From Polyangiaceae bacterium (GTDB lineage Bacteria; Myxococcota_A; Polyangia; Polyangiales; Polyangiaceae): a stretch of 64,000 nucleotides of DNA. This document shows positions 9,367 through 18,019 of this stretch, piece after piece (the stretch's first letter is position 1; each line of letters starts with the position of its first letter). The DNA lies in the NCBI GenBank assembly GCA_025936115.1, contig JAICTZ010000003.1, positions 1-64,000 of the forward strand, read 5' to 3'. The position numbers and the translations under genes were made by a program. The notes under the pieces are model-generated. The model did not search any database. It was given only the letters and a program-made list of their open reading frames with translations, and was not told where the DNA came from.

Positions 9367-10638
9367 ATGCTAGCTGTCTACGTCCTCATTGCCGTCATCG
9401 CGGTCCTGGTCGTCTACTTCCTGTTCTTGCGCAAGAGCGGGACCGAGACGCCAGCCGTCACGCCGCCCCCGCCGGGCCCCCAGCTCGAACGCAAGCCCGC
9501 GGACAGCCGCGCGCCCGCTAGCGCCGAGCCCGCAAAACCTGGGACCGCTCCCAGCGGGACCGCGACGGGCCCGGAGCCGTCACCACCTCCCCCGCCCGCA
9601 CGCAAAGGTCGCGAGTCGGCGCCACCGCCGCGCGCGGCCGAAGTCGTGCCCGCCGCGCCGGCCGTGCAGGTGCCCGGTGACCGCGAGCAGCTCGTCGAGG
9701 GCATGCGCCGCGGTCTCGCAAAATCGCGAGAAACCGAGGGGTTCTTCGGGCGCCTGCGCGCGCTCATCAGCGGCAAGCGCGAGATCGACGCGACGCTCGT
9801 CCAGGAGATGGAGGAAGTGCTCCTCACGTCCGACGTGGGCGTCGAAACGACCGCGCTCTTGATGGACCGCGTGAAGCAAGGTCTCGCGCGAGGCGAGCTC
9901 TCCGACGCGGAAAAGGTGTGGGAAGCGCTGCGATCCGAAGCGCTGAAGATCCTCGAAGTGGACGGTCGCCGCGGCGGTATCGCCCTGCGCGGCAAGCCGA
10001 CCGTCGTGCTGCTCGTCGGCGTGAACGGTGCCGGCAAGACCACGACGATCGGAAAGCTTGCCACGAAGCTCCGGGCCAACGGGCAGCACGTCGTGCTCGC
10101 CGCGGGCGACACGTTCCGTGCCGCGGCCGTCCAGCAACTGGTCGTCTGGGGCGAACGCGTCGGGTGCAAGGTAGTCAAAGGTAAGGACGGTGCCGATCCG
10201 GGCAGCGTCGTCTTCGACGCGATCAAGCAGGCACAGGACGAGGGTGCCGACATAGTCCTCGCGGACACGGCCGGACGTCTGCACACGAAGACGAACCTGA
10301 TGACCGAGATGAAGAAGATCGCGAAGACCGCCGAGAAAGCGCTGCCAGACGCTCCGCACGAGATCTTGCTCGTCATGGACGCGACGACCGGACAGAACGC
10401 GCTCGCTCAAGCCAAAGAGTTCAAAGAGGCGCTGCCGCTCACCGGCATCGTGCTCACCAAACTCGACGGCACGGCAAAGGGCGGTGTCGTGATTGGCGTA
10501 GCGCACGCGCTTTCATTGCCGGTAAGATTCGTCGGCTTGGGTGAACGAGCCGAAGATCTGCGTGAGTTTGCCGCTGAACCTTTCGTCGAAGCACTGCTTG
10601 GCCGCGAGGCCGGAGGACAAGGCTCTGCTTCGAATTGA
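9367..10638 (+). CDS. ftsY: Signal recognition particle receptor FtsY
   Basis: FtsY docks the SRP-ribosome complex at the inner membrane and hydrolyses GTP with Ffh. Residues 3-22 form an N-terminal TM anchor (VYVLIAVIAVLVVYFLFLR), followed by a Pro/Ala-rich linker in place of the acidic A domain of E. coli. The N domain follows (LRALISGKREIDATLVQEMEEVLLTSDVGVETT), then the G domain with GVNGAGKTTT (P-loop), DTFRAAA, DTAGR and TKLDGTAKGG. A fused TM anchor is the arrangement seen in many actinobacteria and myxobacteria. All motifs are intact at 423 residues. Confidence 0.97.
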   Translation: MLAVYVLIAVIAVLVVYFLFLRKSGTETPAVTPPPPGPQLERKPADSRAPASAEPAKPGTAPSGTATGPEPSPPPPPARKGRESAPPPRAAEVVPAAPAVQVPGDREQLVEGMRRGLAKSRETEGFFGRLRALISGKREIDATLVQEMEEVLLTSDVGVETTALLMDRVKQGLARGELSDAEKVWEALRSEALKILEVDGRRGGIALRGKPTVVLLVGVNGAGKTTTIGKLATKLRANGQHVVLAAGDTFRAAAVQQLVVWGERVGCKVVKGKDGADPGSVVFDAIKQAQDEGADIVLADTAGRLHTKTNLMTEMKKIAKTAEKALPDAPHEILLVMDATTGQNALAQAKEFKEALPLTGIVLTKLDGTAKGGVVIGVAHALSLPVRFVGLGERAEDLREFAAEPFVEALLGREAGGQGSASN

Positions 10639-10787
10639 GAAACTTGCTTGTCGAAAGTGCGAGCTGAGACGCATTGTTCGAAACACCAAGACGAGACCCA
10701 TGCACTTCGTAGTCGACGGGGCCGGAGCACCCGCCGACTTCACCCCAGGATTCGGCCATATTCCGCGCAGGAATAATTTTTTGGTGG

Positions 10788-10817
10788 TTGATCCAGCGAA
10801 ATTTTGCGTGATATAGT
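10788..10817 (+). promoter_or_regulatory. Sigma-70-type promoter for the beta-barrel gene pair
   Basis: TTGATC (10788-10793) and TATAGT (10812-10817) are separated by 18 bp in an unusually AT-rich patch of the 280-bp gap after ftsY. Transcription would begin near 10824, about 95 nt before the ATG at 10918. Confidence 0.55.
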
Positions 10818-10917
10818 GCCCGGGCCGTTGTTCGAATCGCTGAAATTTCCAATGATTACGGGTAGTTGCGGGCGTGCTTGCGGGTACCTGTCGCCGGGAA
10901 AGCAGTAAGAGGCATCG

Positions 10918-11907
10918 ATGAAGAAAACTGGCGTCGGGCTACTAGTAGCAACGGCCCTTTGGCTTGTTCCCAATTACGGCTGGGCGCAGAAAGCCAAGGC
11001 CGGTGCTGCCGCTTCGGCTTCTGCGTCCGCAGACACGAGCGGGAACGCGGACGCATCGGGCGACGCAACTGCGACGGGTGATGAAGCAGCGGCCGGTGGT
11101 GAAGCCACCCCCGGCGGCGAAGGCACTCCGGGCGGTGAAGTTCCGGGTGGCGAAGGGCTCGAGGACATCTGCAAGATCGATCCGACGGCCTGTCCGAACC
11201 TGGACATGGACAAGGAAGCGGCGCGGCAGTTCAAAGAGCCGCTCTACGCCGTGCAGCAGATCTTCGCGCTGCGCGTCCGCCGTTTCGAGCTCAACCCGTT
11301 CTGGTCGGTGACGCTGAACGATCAGTTCGTCACGCATCCCGGCCCGGGCCTCGCGCTCAACTACTACATCAGCAACGTGCTCTTCGTCGGTATCAACGGC
11401 GAATACTACGAGCCGTTCAACAGCATCCTACCGTTCAACGCCGAAGTGCGTCGCGCCGCGCGCGTCGCCGTGCCGCTCACCGAGTACCAGTGGATGGCGA
11501 GCGTGCAGGTGGGCTACGTCTTTGCCTACGGTAAATTCGCCTTCCTGAGCGACTTCATCTTCCAGTACGACGCGTACTTGGTCGGTGGCGTCGGCGCCCT
11601 CAGCAACCGCCCGATCGCGGTCGTCGATCCCGACAACCGCAACTTCGATTACAAAGTGAAGGTTCAAGGCAACGCGGGCATCGGTCTGCGCGTGTGGGTG
11701 AATCGGTGGCTGGCCATCACGGGTGAGCTCCGAGACTACATGTTCAACGACCAGCTCGAGAACCTCGAGGTCGCGGTACGACCGGAGGATCAGCAAAACC
11801 CGGCCACCTGGTACGACTCGAAGAGTCACTTCACGAACAACGTGCAAGCGCAGATCGGCCTCTCGATCTTTATCCCGTTCTCGTTCGACTACCGGTTGGC
11901 GAAGTGA
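10918..11907 (+). CDS. Myxobacterial-type outer membrane beta-barrel protein
   Basis: The signal peptide is MKKTGVGLLVATALWLVPNYGWA|Q. A disordered Ala/Gly linker with GGEATPGGEGTPGGE repeats precedes a short Cys pair (ICKIDPTAC). From about residue 110 there are alternating amphipathic beta strands ending in an aromatic C-terminus (IPFSFDYRLAK), typical of outer-membrane barrels. The strand pattern FALRVRRFELNPFWSVTLNDQF matches the barrel family found in myxobacteria, often as tandem pairs (GltA/GltB-like). It is the first gene of a pair with the next barrel. The motility link is only family resemblance. Confidence 0.8.
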   Translation: MKKTGVGLLVATALWLVPNYGWAQKAKAGAAASASASADTSGNADASGDATATGDEAAAGGEATPGGEGTPGGEVPGGEGLEDICKIDPTACPNLDMDKEAARQFKEPLYAVQQIFALRVRRFELNPFWSVTLNDQFVTHPGPGLALNYYISNVLFVGINGEYYEPFNSILPFNAEVRRAARVAVPLTEYQWMASVQVGYVFAYGKFAFLSDFIFQYDAYLVGGVGALSNRPIAVVDPDNRNFDYKVKVQGNAGIGLRVWVNRWLAITGELRDYMFNDQLENLEVAVRPEDQQNPATWYDSKSHFTNNVQAQIGLSIFIPFSFDYRLAK

Positions 11908-11924
11908 CGCGCGAAGGGCCAGGC

Positions 11925-12794
11925 ATGAAGACCAAGACTCGGAAACTGACGACGCGCCTTCTGGCTCTAGCCCTCGGCGCGGCCGCTGCGCTCGGGGTGA
12001 CGGAGCGAGCCAACGCTCAAGAAATCCTGCTCACCGGTCCGCTCGCCGGCGCTCCTGCCGTGCGCAAACTTCGCCTGCACCGTCAGGGGCGCTTCGAGGT
12101 GAGCCCGTCGATCTCCTTCACGCTGCTCGACGAATATCAGCGCACGATCCTGTTCGGGGCGAGGCTCGGGTACAACTTCACCGACTGGCTGCAGGTCGGC
12201 GTCTGGGGCGGCTACGGCGCCGTCAAGATGAGCACCTACCTCACGGATCAAATTCAGACCCGCAACGTCCAGCGTCTCGGGCGCCCCCCGACCGACACGG
12301 AGCGTCGCCTCACCGCCGTGAACCTGGGACCCGACTTCAACGAACAGCTCGGTGACATGAACTGGGTCGTGTCGCCGCAGATCCTCGTGACACCGTTTCG
12401 CGGCAAGCTCGCGCTGTTTCAGAGCATCTATCTCGATACCGATCTCTACGTGTTCGGCGGACCGGCCTTCGTCGGCTTGAACGAACGCGCCGACTGCACC
12501 GAATGCGCCACCGACGGCTCGACGGCTTTCGCGATGGCGTCGCGCACCGCCATCACGGGCTCGTTCGGCCTGGGCCTCTCGTTTTACATCAACCACTGGA
12601 GCGCGCTCGGCATCGAGTGGCGCTTCCTGCCGATGTCCTGGAACACTGGGGGCTTCGACACCGCCGGCGGCGGGAAAGACGCCGAGTTCCCCGACAACAA
12701 AATCACGAGCGCGGATCGACGCTTCCATTTCCAGCAAATGCTGTCGGTCAGCTTCAACATGAACCTGCCGACCAAGATCCGGCTCAGCGAGTAG
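11925..12794 (+). CDS. Second outer membrane beta-barrel protein of the pair
   Basis: ATG 11925 lies 17 bp after the first barrel gene, with a GAAGG-type ribosome site. The signal peptide ends ERANA|QEI. The start of the mature protein (VRKLRLHRQGRFEVSPSISFTLLDEYQRTILFGARLGYNFTDWLQVGVWGGYG) parallels the corresponding part of its neighbour, so the pair probably arose by duplication. The barrel closes with FHFQQMLSVSFNMNLPTKIRL. A short loop carries CTEC. It likely forms a hetero-oligomer or shared complex with the upstream barrel. Confidence 0.78.
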   Translation: MKTKTRKLTTRLLALALGAAAALGVTERANAQEILLTGPLAGAPAVRKLRLHRQGRFEVSPSISFTLLDEYQRTILFGARLGYNFTDWLQVGVWGGYGAVKMSTYLTDQIQTRNVQRLGRPPTDTERRLTAVNLGPDFNEQLGDMNWVVSPQILVTPFRGKLALFQSIYLDTDLYVFGGPAFVGLNERADCTECATDGSTAFAMASRTAITGSFGLGLSFYINHWSALGIEWRFLPMSWNTGGFDTAGGGKDAEFPDNKITSADRRFHFQQMLSVSFNMNLPTKIRLSE

Positions 12795-12911
12795 ACGTAG
12801 CTTCCGTCAGCGCACGCGAGCGCGCGCCGTCCCCGCGGCGCGCGCTCTTTTCATTTCGGGCTCGTCGAGACCCGCTCCAGACGGCGTCCTCGAGCCCCCC
12901 TCGCTGCTTCG

Positions 12912-13646
12912 TCAGGTCTTTTGGACGTGGTCGCCGCGCAGGGCGTAACCCGGCGGCAGGTTCTGCTTGCAAGCCGCGCGCAGCTCTTCGGGAATGACGA
13001 ACGCGCGCTCGGCCAGTCCCGAAGCAATGCGGTTCCTCACGCGCAGCGACTCCTCGCCGTCGAGGGCCGCCACGAGCGCAGGCACGCTTTGCGGGTCTTT
13101 CACGGCGAAAACGGCGTTCGCAGCGTTGAAGCGCACGGTCTCACTCGCGTCCGCGAGGAACGGCTCGACGGCGACGCGCACCTCTTCGGACGGATACGCC
13201 TCGAGCGCCTGCAAGAGCTGCACTTTGGGTTCGGGGTTGCGCGTGTACTCGGTGTCGAACTGATCGAGGAGCGCGAGCATCTCGTCGGGGACGCGCTCGG
13301 CGGGCACGATCTCGACCAGCACCTTGAGCGGCCAAGTGAGGCTTTCGGCCTTCTTGCAATAGCGGCGCAGGGGGTCGAGCGCCGACTCACCCGCGGCCAC
13401 GATCCCCGCGAGCGCCAACGCTTTCTCCTCTTGGTCGGTGATGGAGGGATCGAGCACCCAGTCGAAGCGCTTGAGCAACGCCGCAGCGCTCGCGGCGTCG
13501 CCGATCTTCGCAAGCTCGTCGATGGCCTCCTGCCGGTCGTAGTTCTGCGAAAGTTTGTTCGAGACGAGGCGCTCGAGGCGGGCGATGTCACGTGCTGCTT
13601 TGGGTCGCTCGGCGCGGCCCTTGCTGAAAAAGTCGAAGATTCCCAA
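12912..13646 (-). CDS. Cytoplasmic HEAT-repeat protein
   Basis: The frame starts at TTG 13646 (MGIFDFFSKGRAERPKAARD), preceded by a GACGGAAA ribosome site; no upstream ATG or GTG is available. It has about 244 residues of HEAT repeats (ASAAALLKRFDWVLDPSI, SLRVRNRIASGLAERAFVIPEELRAACKQN) and no signal peptide. A MGIFDFF-type N-terminus followed by HEAT repeats is seen in many uncharacterised myxobacterial proteins. It is probably a protein-interaction scaffold. Function unknown. Confidence 0.75.
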   Translation of the reverse strand: MGIFDFFSKGRAERPKAARDIARLERLVSNKLSQNYDRQEAIDELAKIGDAASAAALLKRFDWVLDPSITDQEEKALALAGIVAAGESALDPLRRYCKKAESLTWPLKVLVEIVPAERVPDEMLALLDQFDTEYTRNPEPKVQLLQALEAYPSEEVRVAVEPFLADASETVRFNAANAVFAVKDPQSVPALVAALDGEESLRVRNRIASGLAERAFVIPEELRAACKQNLPPGYALRGDHVQKT

Positions 13647-13735
13647 GGCGATTTTCCGTCCAGTTGCGACCGAACTAGCACTTTTGAGCGGTTCGCGTCA
13701 CCCGCTGCGCGCGTTTCGGAAGCCGGAACCGTACC

Positions 13736-14917
13736 TCAGGCCGGCTCTTGGAAGTCGTTGGCGCTCGGCGCCTTGGACGGCCGGCCCTGGTCGTCCGTGG
13801 TGTCTTCCGGCACGCCGGCGAGCGCGTTCAAGAGCGAATTGATGCGGAAAACCAGTCCGCCGAGCTCGTCGTGCTCGATTTGGAAGCGCAAGTCTTGCTG
13901 CCCGTTGATGATGGCGAGCAGGCCGTCCTCGAGCTCCGACACCGGCTGGGAGATGTAGTTACCGAGCAGGACGCCTGCGAAGACGACCATGAGCAGACCG
14001 AGCGCTCCGACGGCGAGGATCGGCCAAAGCAGCGAGGCCACGCCGTCCACGAGGGAAGCCGGCACGGCCGCGATCAGCACCGAGTCCGTCGGTCCGTAGC
14101 CGTCGAGTGGCATCGCACCGAACAGATCGCCTGCGATCACGGAGTCGACGCTCGCGATCGCCTTCGAGCTCGATGCCGACTTTGCGGCGGCTGCGACCGG
14201 TGCGCTCGTCGCGGCCGAGACCGCGGATTGGGCGTGGTTGCCACCACTGTCGGCTACGGCTTCGAGACCTTTGTCGTAGCTGCGCGCGAAGACGAGGAGG
14301 CTGCCGCTCGTGAGCTCGCTCGTTCGCGTCATGCGCTCGTCGTTCAGCGGCGTGCCGACCACGACGGCACCGATCACTGCGCCGCTCTCGCTTTTGACGA
14401 TGGCGTAGCTCACGAGCAGCTGCTCTTGCCGCTGGCGGTTGATCCAAACGCTGCTGCCCGCCCGCCCGGACTTGAGCGCGTCGGCAAGCACCGGATACGC
14501 CTGCGAGAGCTTTTCCCCGCGCATGAGGTTCGAGCCGTCGCGGCTCACGACCACGCCCTGCTCGTCCACGATCGCCACGAGCGACGGAGCCATGCCGGTG
14601 AATTGCTCGTCGCCTTGGGCGGCGTCCCGCAGCCGATTGGCCTCGTTCAGCGCTGCCTGCTGGCGCGCTTCCGGCGTTCCGAGGCCGAACACGCCGCGAG
14701 TTTGCTCGGACGTGATGCTCTTTTCGAGCCAACGTTCGACGCGGAGGGCGTCGAGTGCGAGCTGCGCGTTGGCTGCCCTGAGCGAGCGCTCTACCTCGTG
14801 CTTGCGTTCGGCAGGGTCCGACACGACGTTTTTGAGCGACGTCGCGAGCAGCACATAAGACAAGAGCGCTACCAGAATCACAATCCCGGCGTTGACGACG
14901 ATGATCTTGGAGCGCAT
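13736..14917 (-). CDS. Cache/HAMP membrane receptor-like protein without output domain
   Basis: TM1 (IIVVNAGIVILVALLSYVLLA) is followed by about 270 extracytoplasmic residues of a Cache/PAS-like sensor fold (SLVAIVDEQGVVVSRDG, SVWINRQRQEQLLVSYAIVKSESGAVIGAVVVG). TM2 (SLLWPILAVGALGLLMVVFAGVLLG) leads to a HAMP-like linker (NYISQPVSELEDGLLAIINGQQDLRF). Like the HAMP protein at 5723, it ends without a kinase, receiver or chemoreceptor domain. It is transcribed divergently from the deacetylase at 15084. It may act through a partner protein. Confidence 0.78.
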   Translation of the reverse strand: MRSKIIVVNAGIVILVALLSYVLLATSLKNVVSDPAERKHEVERSLRAANAQLALDALRVERWLEKSITSEQTRGVFGLGTPEARQQAALNEANRLRDAAQGDEQFTGMAPSLVAIVDEQGVVVSRDGSNLMRGEKLSQAYPVLADALKSGRAGSSVWINRQRQEQLLVSYAIVKSESGAVIGAVVVGTPLNDERMTRTSELTSGSLLVFARSYDKGLEAVADSGGNHAQSAVSAATSAPVAAAAKSASSSKAIASVDSVIAGDLFGAMPLDGYGPTDSVLIAAVPASLVDGVASLLWPILAVGALGLLMVVFAGVLLGNYISQPVSELEDGLLAIINGQQDLRFQIEHDELGGLVFRINSLLNALAGVPEDTTDDQGRPSKAPSANDFQEPA

Positions 14918-15083
14918 GGCTCTTCCCCTTGCGGTGGCATGGTCGCCGACACTCCGGCGCCAAGCAAATCGTGGCCCAGCCTATCATTCGTCCGCCCATC
15001 TTCTCCAGTCTCCGGCGGCCCAACCGAATGCGCCCGGGCCCGCGCTAGTGAAAATCGCCTTCCAGGGTTAGGCTCGAGGGGTC

Positions 15084-16112
15084 ATGCAGCCCAGCCTCGC
15101 GGTCGTCGACGATGCGAGTTTCGACGAGCATCGACCGCCCGCTCAGCACCCCGAGCGGCCCGAGCGCTTGGCAGCGGCTCGCCGTGCCGTTCAGGCGCTC
15201 TCCGCTGACGTCGAGCTCGTGTCGGTGCCGGCGCGCGCCGCGACGGATGACGAGCTCGCACGCGTTCACACACTTGCATACATCGAACAACTCGGCCGTA
15301 CGGCCGGCAAATGGAGCTACTTCGACGAAGACACGTACGTCGCGCCGGAGTCGGCGGTCGCGGCGCGACGGGCGGCCGGCGGCGGAGTGGAGCTCGTCGA
15401 CGCACTCTTGACCGGACGCGCCAAGCGCGGCGTCGCGCTCCTACGCCCGCCGGGTCACCACGCGCGACCGAGTGGCGCCATGGGCTTCTGCTTGCTCAAC
15501 AACGTCGCCGTGGCCGCGGCGCACGCGCGCGCGTGCGGCGCCCGGCGCGTGCTCATTTTGGATTTCGACGTCCATCACGGCAACGGCACACAGGAAGCGT
15601 TCTACGCGGATCCGAGCGTCGCGTTCGTGTCGCTCCATCAGTTTCCGTTCTACCCGGGAACGGGCAGCGTCAAGGAGTCGGGCACGGCAGAGGGACGCGG
15701 CTTCACCGTCAACGTGCCGCTTTCGGCCGGAGCCGGCGACGAGGTCTACGCGGCCGCGTTTTCGCGCTTGGTCGCGCCGCTCGCGAGCGAGTACGCCCCC
15801 GAGCTCGTGCTCTTGAGCGCGGGCTTCGACGCGCACCGGGCGGATCCTCTGGCGGAGATGCGCCTCTCGGCCGAGGGTTACGGCGCGCTGATGCAAACGC
15901 TCGTCGCGGCGCTGCCGCCCGAGACACCCATCGGCATGGTCCTCGAAGGTGGCTACGACCTCGAGGCACTCGAGCAGTCGCTCCGCGCTGCGCTGTCGGG
16001 GCTGCTCGTTGCCCATCCTGCCTCACCCTCCATTTCGTCCGCGAGTGATTCGACGCACGCGGTCGAGCTCGACCACGCTCTCGCTTCGGCGCGCGCCTTC
16101 TGGCACCTCTGA
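15084..16112 (+). CDS. Histone-deacetylase-superfamily deacetylase
   Basis: A class II-type HDAC/acetylpolyamine amidohydrolase fold with zinc site intact: RPPGHHA (H125/H126 charge relay), GFCLLNNVA, DFDVHHGNGTQ (D162 and H164 as zinc ligands), SAGFDAHRADP (third ligand Asp) and the catalytic Tyr in LEGGYDLEAL. The substrate may be acetylated protein, polyamine or acetoin-type metabolites; the sequence does not decide. The 3' end is overlapped on the opposite strand by the integrase tail created when the element integrated in the adjacent tRNA-His. Confidence 0.9.
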   Translation: MQPSLAVVDDASFDEHRPPAQHPERPERLAAARRAVQALSADVELVSVPARAATDDELARVHTLAYIEQLGRTAGKWSYFDEDTYVAPESAVAARRAAGGGVELVDALLTGRAKRGVALLRPPGHHARPSGAMGFCLLNNVAVAAAHARACGARRVLILDFDVHHGNGTQEAFYADPSVAFVSLHQFPFYPGTGSVKESGTAEGRGFTVNVPLSAGAGDEVYAAAFSRLVAPLASEYAPELVLLSAGFDAHRADPLAEMRLSAEGYGALMQTLVAALPPETPIGMVLEGGYDLEALEQSLRAALSGLLVAHPASPSISSASDSTHAVELDHALASARAFWHL

Positions 16113-17594
16113 GCATTTCATCCGCGATTTCCGGGGAATTGCGGAGGTTGCGCGCCGGCTGCCTCTTGCGCTAAGACTCCGGCGGCCCGTGAGGGCGTCC
16201 CCACGGTGGATGTAGCTCAGTTGGCAGAGCACTGGACTGTGGCTCCGGTTGTCGCGGGTTCGAGTCCCGTCATTCACCCCAATAGTTTCGCTAGGTTGTG
16301 AGTCCTCGTCCTCATCGTCGTCAGCGGGTTTAGTCCGCGGCGTGGACGATTCACGAAAAACGCCGAAGATTCGAGGCAGCGCGTCCTCCGGGACGGTGGC
16401 CGCCTTGCCCGATCGGCGCAGGTAGACGGCGTGCGCGCCGAGCGTCGAGTGCCCGGCAAGCACCTGCGCCTGCTGAGCGGATAGCCCTACGTCCGCGAGC
16501 GCTTGGGCGTACCACCGCCGGAAGCTGTGAAAGTCGACGGGCAAGGTCCGGGCGTCGCCTTCGAGCACGGTGCGCTCGCGATCCGTTAGCGGCCGCGCCT
16601 GGCGGAACTCGCCGCGCTCGCTGTCGCCGTGCCAAACGTCGATTCCCCATGCACGGCGGAGGTCACGCCGCAGCGAGCGCGCGTAGCTCACCGACCGCTT
16701 CTCCTCGCCTTTGCGATCGCCGTGCTGGTGGCTGGGCTTGCGCGCGCCGAAAAGCAAGCCGCCGCGCGGGTGGCCGCACGCCTCCCACCAGATACGCAGC
16801 ACGTACCACATTTCCTCGGGGACCTTGAGCCGCTGTGGCTGCCGTGTCTTCTGTCGCGGCGCCCAACCCCATTCGAAGCCGCCGGCCGCGTCGGGACCGT
16901 CAGGTAGATCGAAGTCCTGCCAGCGCAGCGCGTGCAGATCGCCGGTGCGAATGCCGCCGAAGACGCGCGCGAAGTACGCCATTACCTGGCGCTCGAGCAT
17001 CGCGTGGCGGTGCTCTTTTAGCGGGTGTTCCCATCGAACGTACGCAACGAACTCCTCGTCCGTCAGCACGGCGCGCTCGCGCTTGGCCTCGCTCTTGAAC
17101 CGAGGCAGCGCCACGGCGTCGTGGTTCGTCGGGTTCGCGGTCACCGCGCCTTCGCGGACGAGTGTCTTGAACACGTTGCGGATATCGAACAGCAGCTGCG
17201 CGCACGTCGAGCGCGATCGTCCGTCGGCCTTGCACTTGTCTAGCGCTTCGTTCACGTGCGCCGGCTCGACGCGATCGACGGGCACCGCGCCGAACTCCGG
17301 AAACGCCCACCGACGCAAGCGCGAAAACTCCGTCCTGGCCTGCGCCTCGGAGACGATCTCATCTCGCTTGCGGGCCTCGTGCACGCGCTCTGCTGCATGT
17401 TCGAACGTCTCGGCCACTGCGCGCTTAGGCGGTGGCTCTGCAGCTTCGGCGCGTTCGCGCAGCCTTCGCAACGCTAGCGATCGAACTCGCGTCCCGAGAT
17501 CGATCGTCAGGCGCTGGCCGTCCGCCGTCGTGATCTTGGCGGAGTACCCGCCGTCCTTTCGAGGAATCAGTGTGCCGGTGCGGCGCCGGGGCAT
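16023..17594 (-). CDS. int: Tyrosine-recombinase integrase spanning attL
   Basis: Site-specific recombinase of 523 residues as read in the integrated state. The catalytic set is complete: R216 (GGIRTGDLHALRW), H356-x-x-R359 (FHSFRRWY), H382 (AGHSTLG) and the nucleophile Y391 (HAVYLRR). The N-terminus has an arm-binding-like start (RRRTGTLIPRKDGGYSA) and a SAM-like core-binding domain (about 60-170). Residues 439-453 are encoded by the 44-bp repeat, antisense to tRNA-His. Residues 454-523 come from host DNA and run antisense through the tRNA 5' half into the deacetylase gene. In the excised circle the frame would instead end 21 codons past the repeat (474 aa). Confidence 0.93.
   Translation of the reverse strand: MPRRRTGTLIPRKDGGYSAKITTADGQRLTIDLGTRVRSLALRRLRERAEAAEPPPKRAVAETFEHAAERVHEARKRDEIVSEAQARTEFSRLRRWAFPEFGAVPVDRVEPAHVNEALDKCKADGRSRSTCAQLLFDIRNVFKTLVREGAVTANPTNHDAVALPRFKSEAKRERAVLTDEEFVAYVRWEHPLKEHRHAMLERQVMAYFARVFGGIRTGDLHALRWQDFDLPDGPDAAGGFEWGWAPRQKTRQPQRLKVPEEMWYVLRIWWEACGHPRGGLLFGARKPSHQHGDRKGEEKRSVSYARSLRRDLRRAWGIDVWHGDSERGEFRQARPLTDRERTVLEGDARTLPVDFHSFRRWYAQALADVGLSAQQAQVLAGHSTLGAHAVYLRRSGKAATVPEDALPRIFGVFRESSTPRTKPADDDEDEDSQPSETIGVNDGTRTRDNRSHSPVLCQLSYIHRGDALTGRRSLSARGSRRATSAIPRKSRMKCSEVPEGARRSESVVELDRVRRITRGRNGG
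16148..16177 (+). promoter_or_regulatory. Possible tRNA-His promoter
   Basis: TTGCGC (16148-16153) and TAAGAC (16172-16177) with an 18-bp spacer lie 28 bp before the first base of the mature tRNA. A weak match, supported mainly by position. Confidence 0.35.
16206..16281 (+). tRNA. tRNA-His(GTG)
   Basis: A complete cloverleaf: acceptor GTGGATG pairs with CATTCAC, anticodon stem CTGGA/TCCGG, loop CTGTGGC with anticodon GTG at 16239-16241, and T-loop GGTTCGAGTCCC. A G precedes the acceptor at 16205, as expected for the G-1 of tRNA-His. The CCA end is 16279-16281, but its terminal A lies just outside the 44-bp repeat and so belongs to the integrated element. The 3' half of the gene is the left attachment site. 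Confidence 0.97.
16237..16280 (+). repeat. attL, left copy of the 44-bp attachment repeat
   Basis: 44 bp from the 5' edge of the anticodon loop to the second C of the CCA end of tRNA-His. It is repeated without mismatch and in the same orientation at 27402-27445. The flanking bases differ (A before and A after here; G before and C after there), which fixes the repeat limits. Confidence 0.97.
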
Positions 17595-17668
17595 GTCGGT
17601 TCGAATACTACCTGTTTAGAGGTCGATGGAAAGGCCGCGACGTCGAACCGCGTAGGACAGAAGAGAAC

Positions 17669-17701
17669 GGGCACCCGCCGGATAACAGCCAGCGGGCGCC
17701 C
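17669..17701 (+). other. GC-rich hairpin in the leader of the lipoprotein gene
   Basis: Arms GGGCACCCGCCGG and CCAGCGGGCGCCC (11 of 13 pairs) enclose the loop ATAACAG. It lies between the divergent integrase and the small lipoprotein gene. It could be an attenuator or an mRNA-stabilising structure; there is no U-run. Confidence 0.4.
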
Positions 17702-17725
17702 CTGAACACGGAAGGTCTAGCTCCC

Positions 17726-18019
17726 ATGTCCACCACCATTCTACCCCGACTCGCCATCCTCATCGTTCTCGCCCTGCTGTCCGGCTGTGCCGTCGACGCC
17801 GCGGGCGAACAGCCTAACCCCGCCCCCGCGGCTTCGTGCGCGCCCGCGCCGGATCCTAGCGTCTGCGACCACACCGGTGCCACGTGCGAGTGCATCGCGG
17901 CGCGCCCCGCGGACTACCCTGGCCTAGTCTGCTGCCCGGCGTTCGGCTCGGACGCGCGCACGCCTACGGGAACGTCCGTGAGCTACTTCCTGGTGCCTAC
18001 GGGCGAAGAGTGCCCGTGA
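17726..18019 (+). CDS. Small element-encoded lipoprotein, 97 aa
   Basis: ATG 17726 gives MSTTILPRLAILIVLALLSGC, a lipoprotein signal (lipobox LLSGC). The mature 78 residues hold eight further cysteines (CAPAPDPSVC, CECIA, CCPAFG), suggesting a disulfide-bonded surface domain. The gene overlaps the next by 4 bp (GTGA). As cargo of a satellite expressed away from the replication and packaging genes, it may alter the host envelope, for example superinfection exclusion. That role is inference only. Confidence 0.7.
   Translation: MSTTILPRLAILIVLALLSGCAVDAAGEQPNPAPAASCAPAPDPSVCDHTGATCECIAARPADYPGLVCCPAFGSDARTPTGTSVSYFLVPTGEECP

Noticed and set aside
10639..10917. Riboswitch or small RNA in the AT-rich gap after ftsY
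   Set aside because: Only a promoter is supported; no conserved riboswitch core or terminator hairpin could be recognised.
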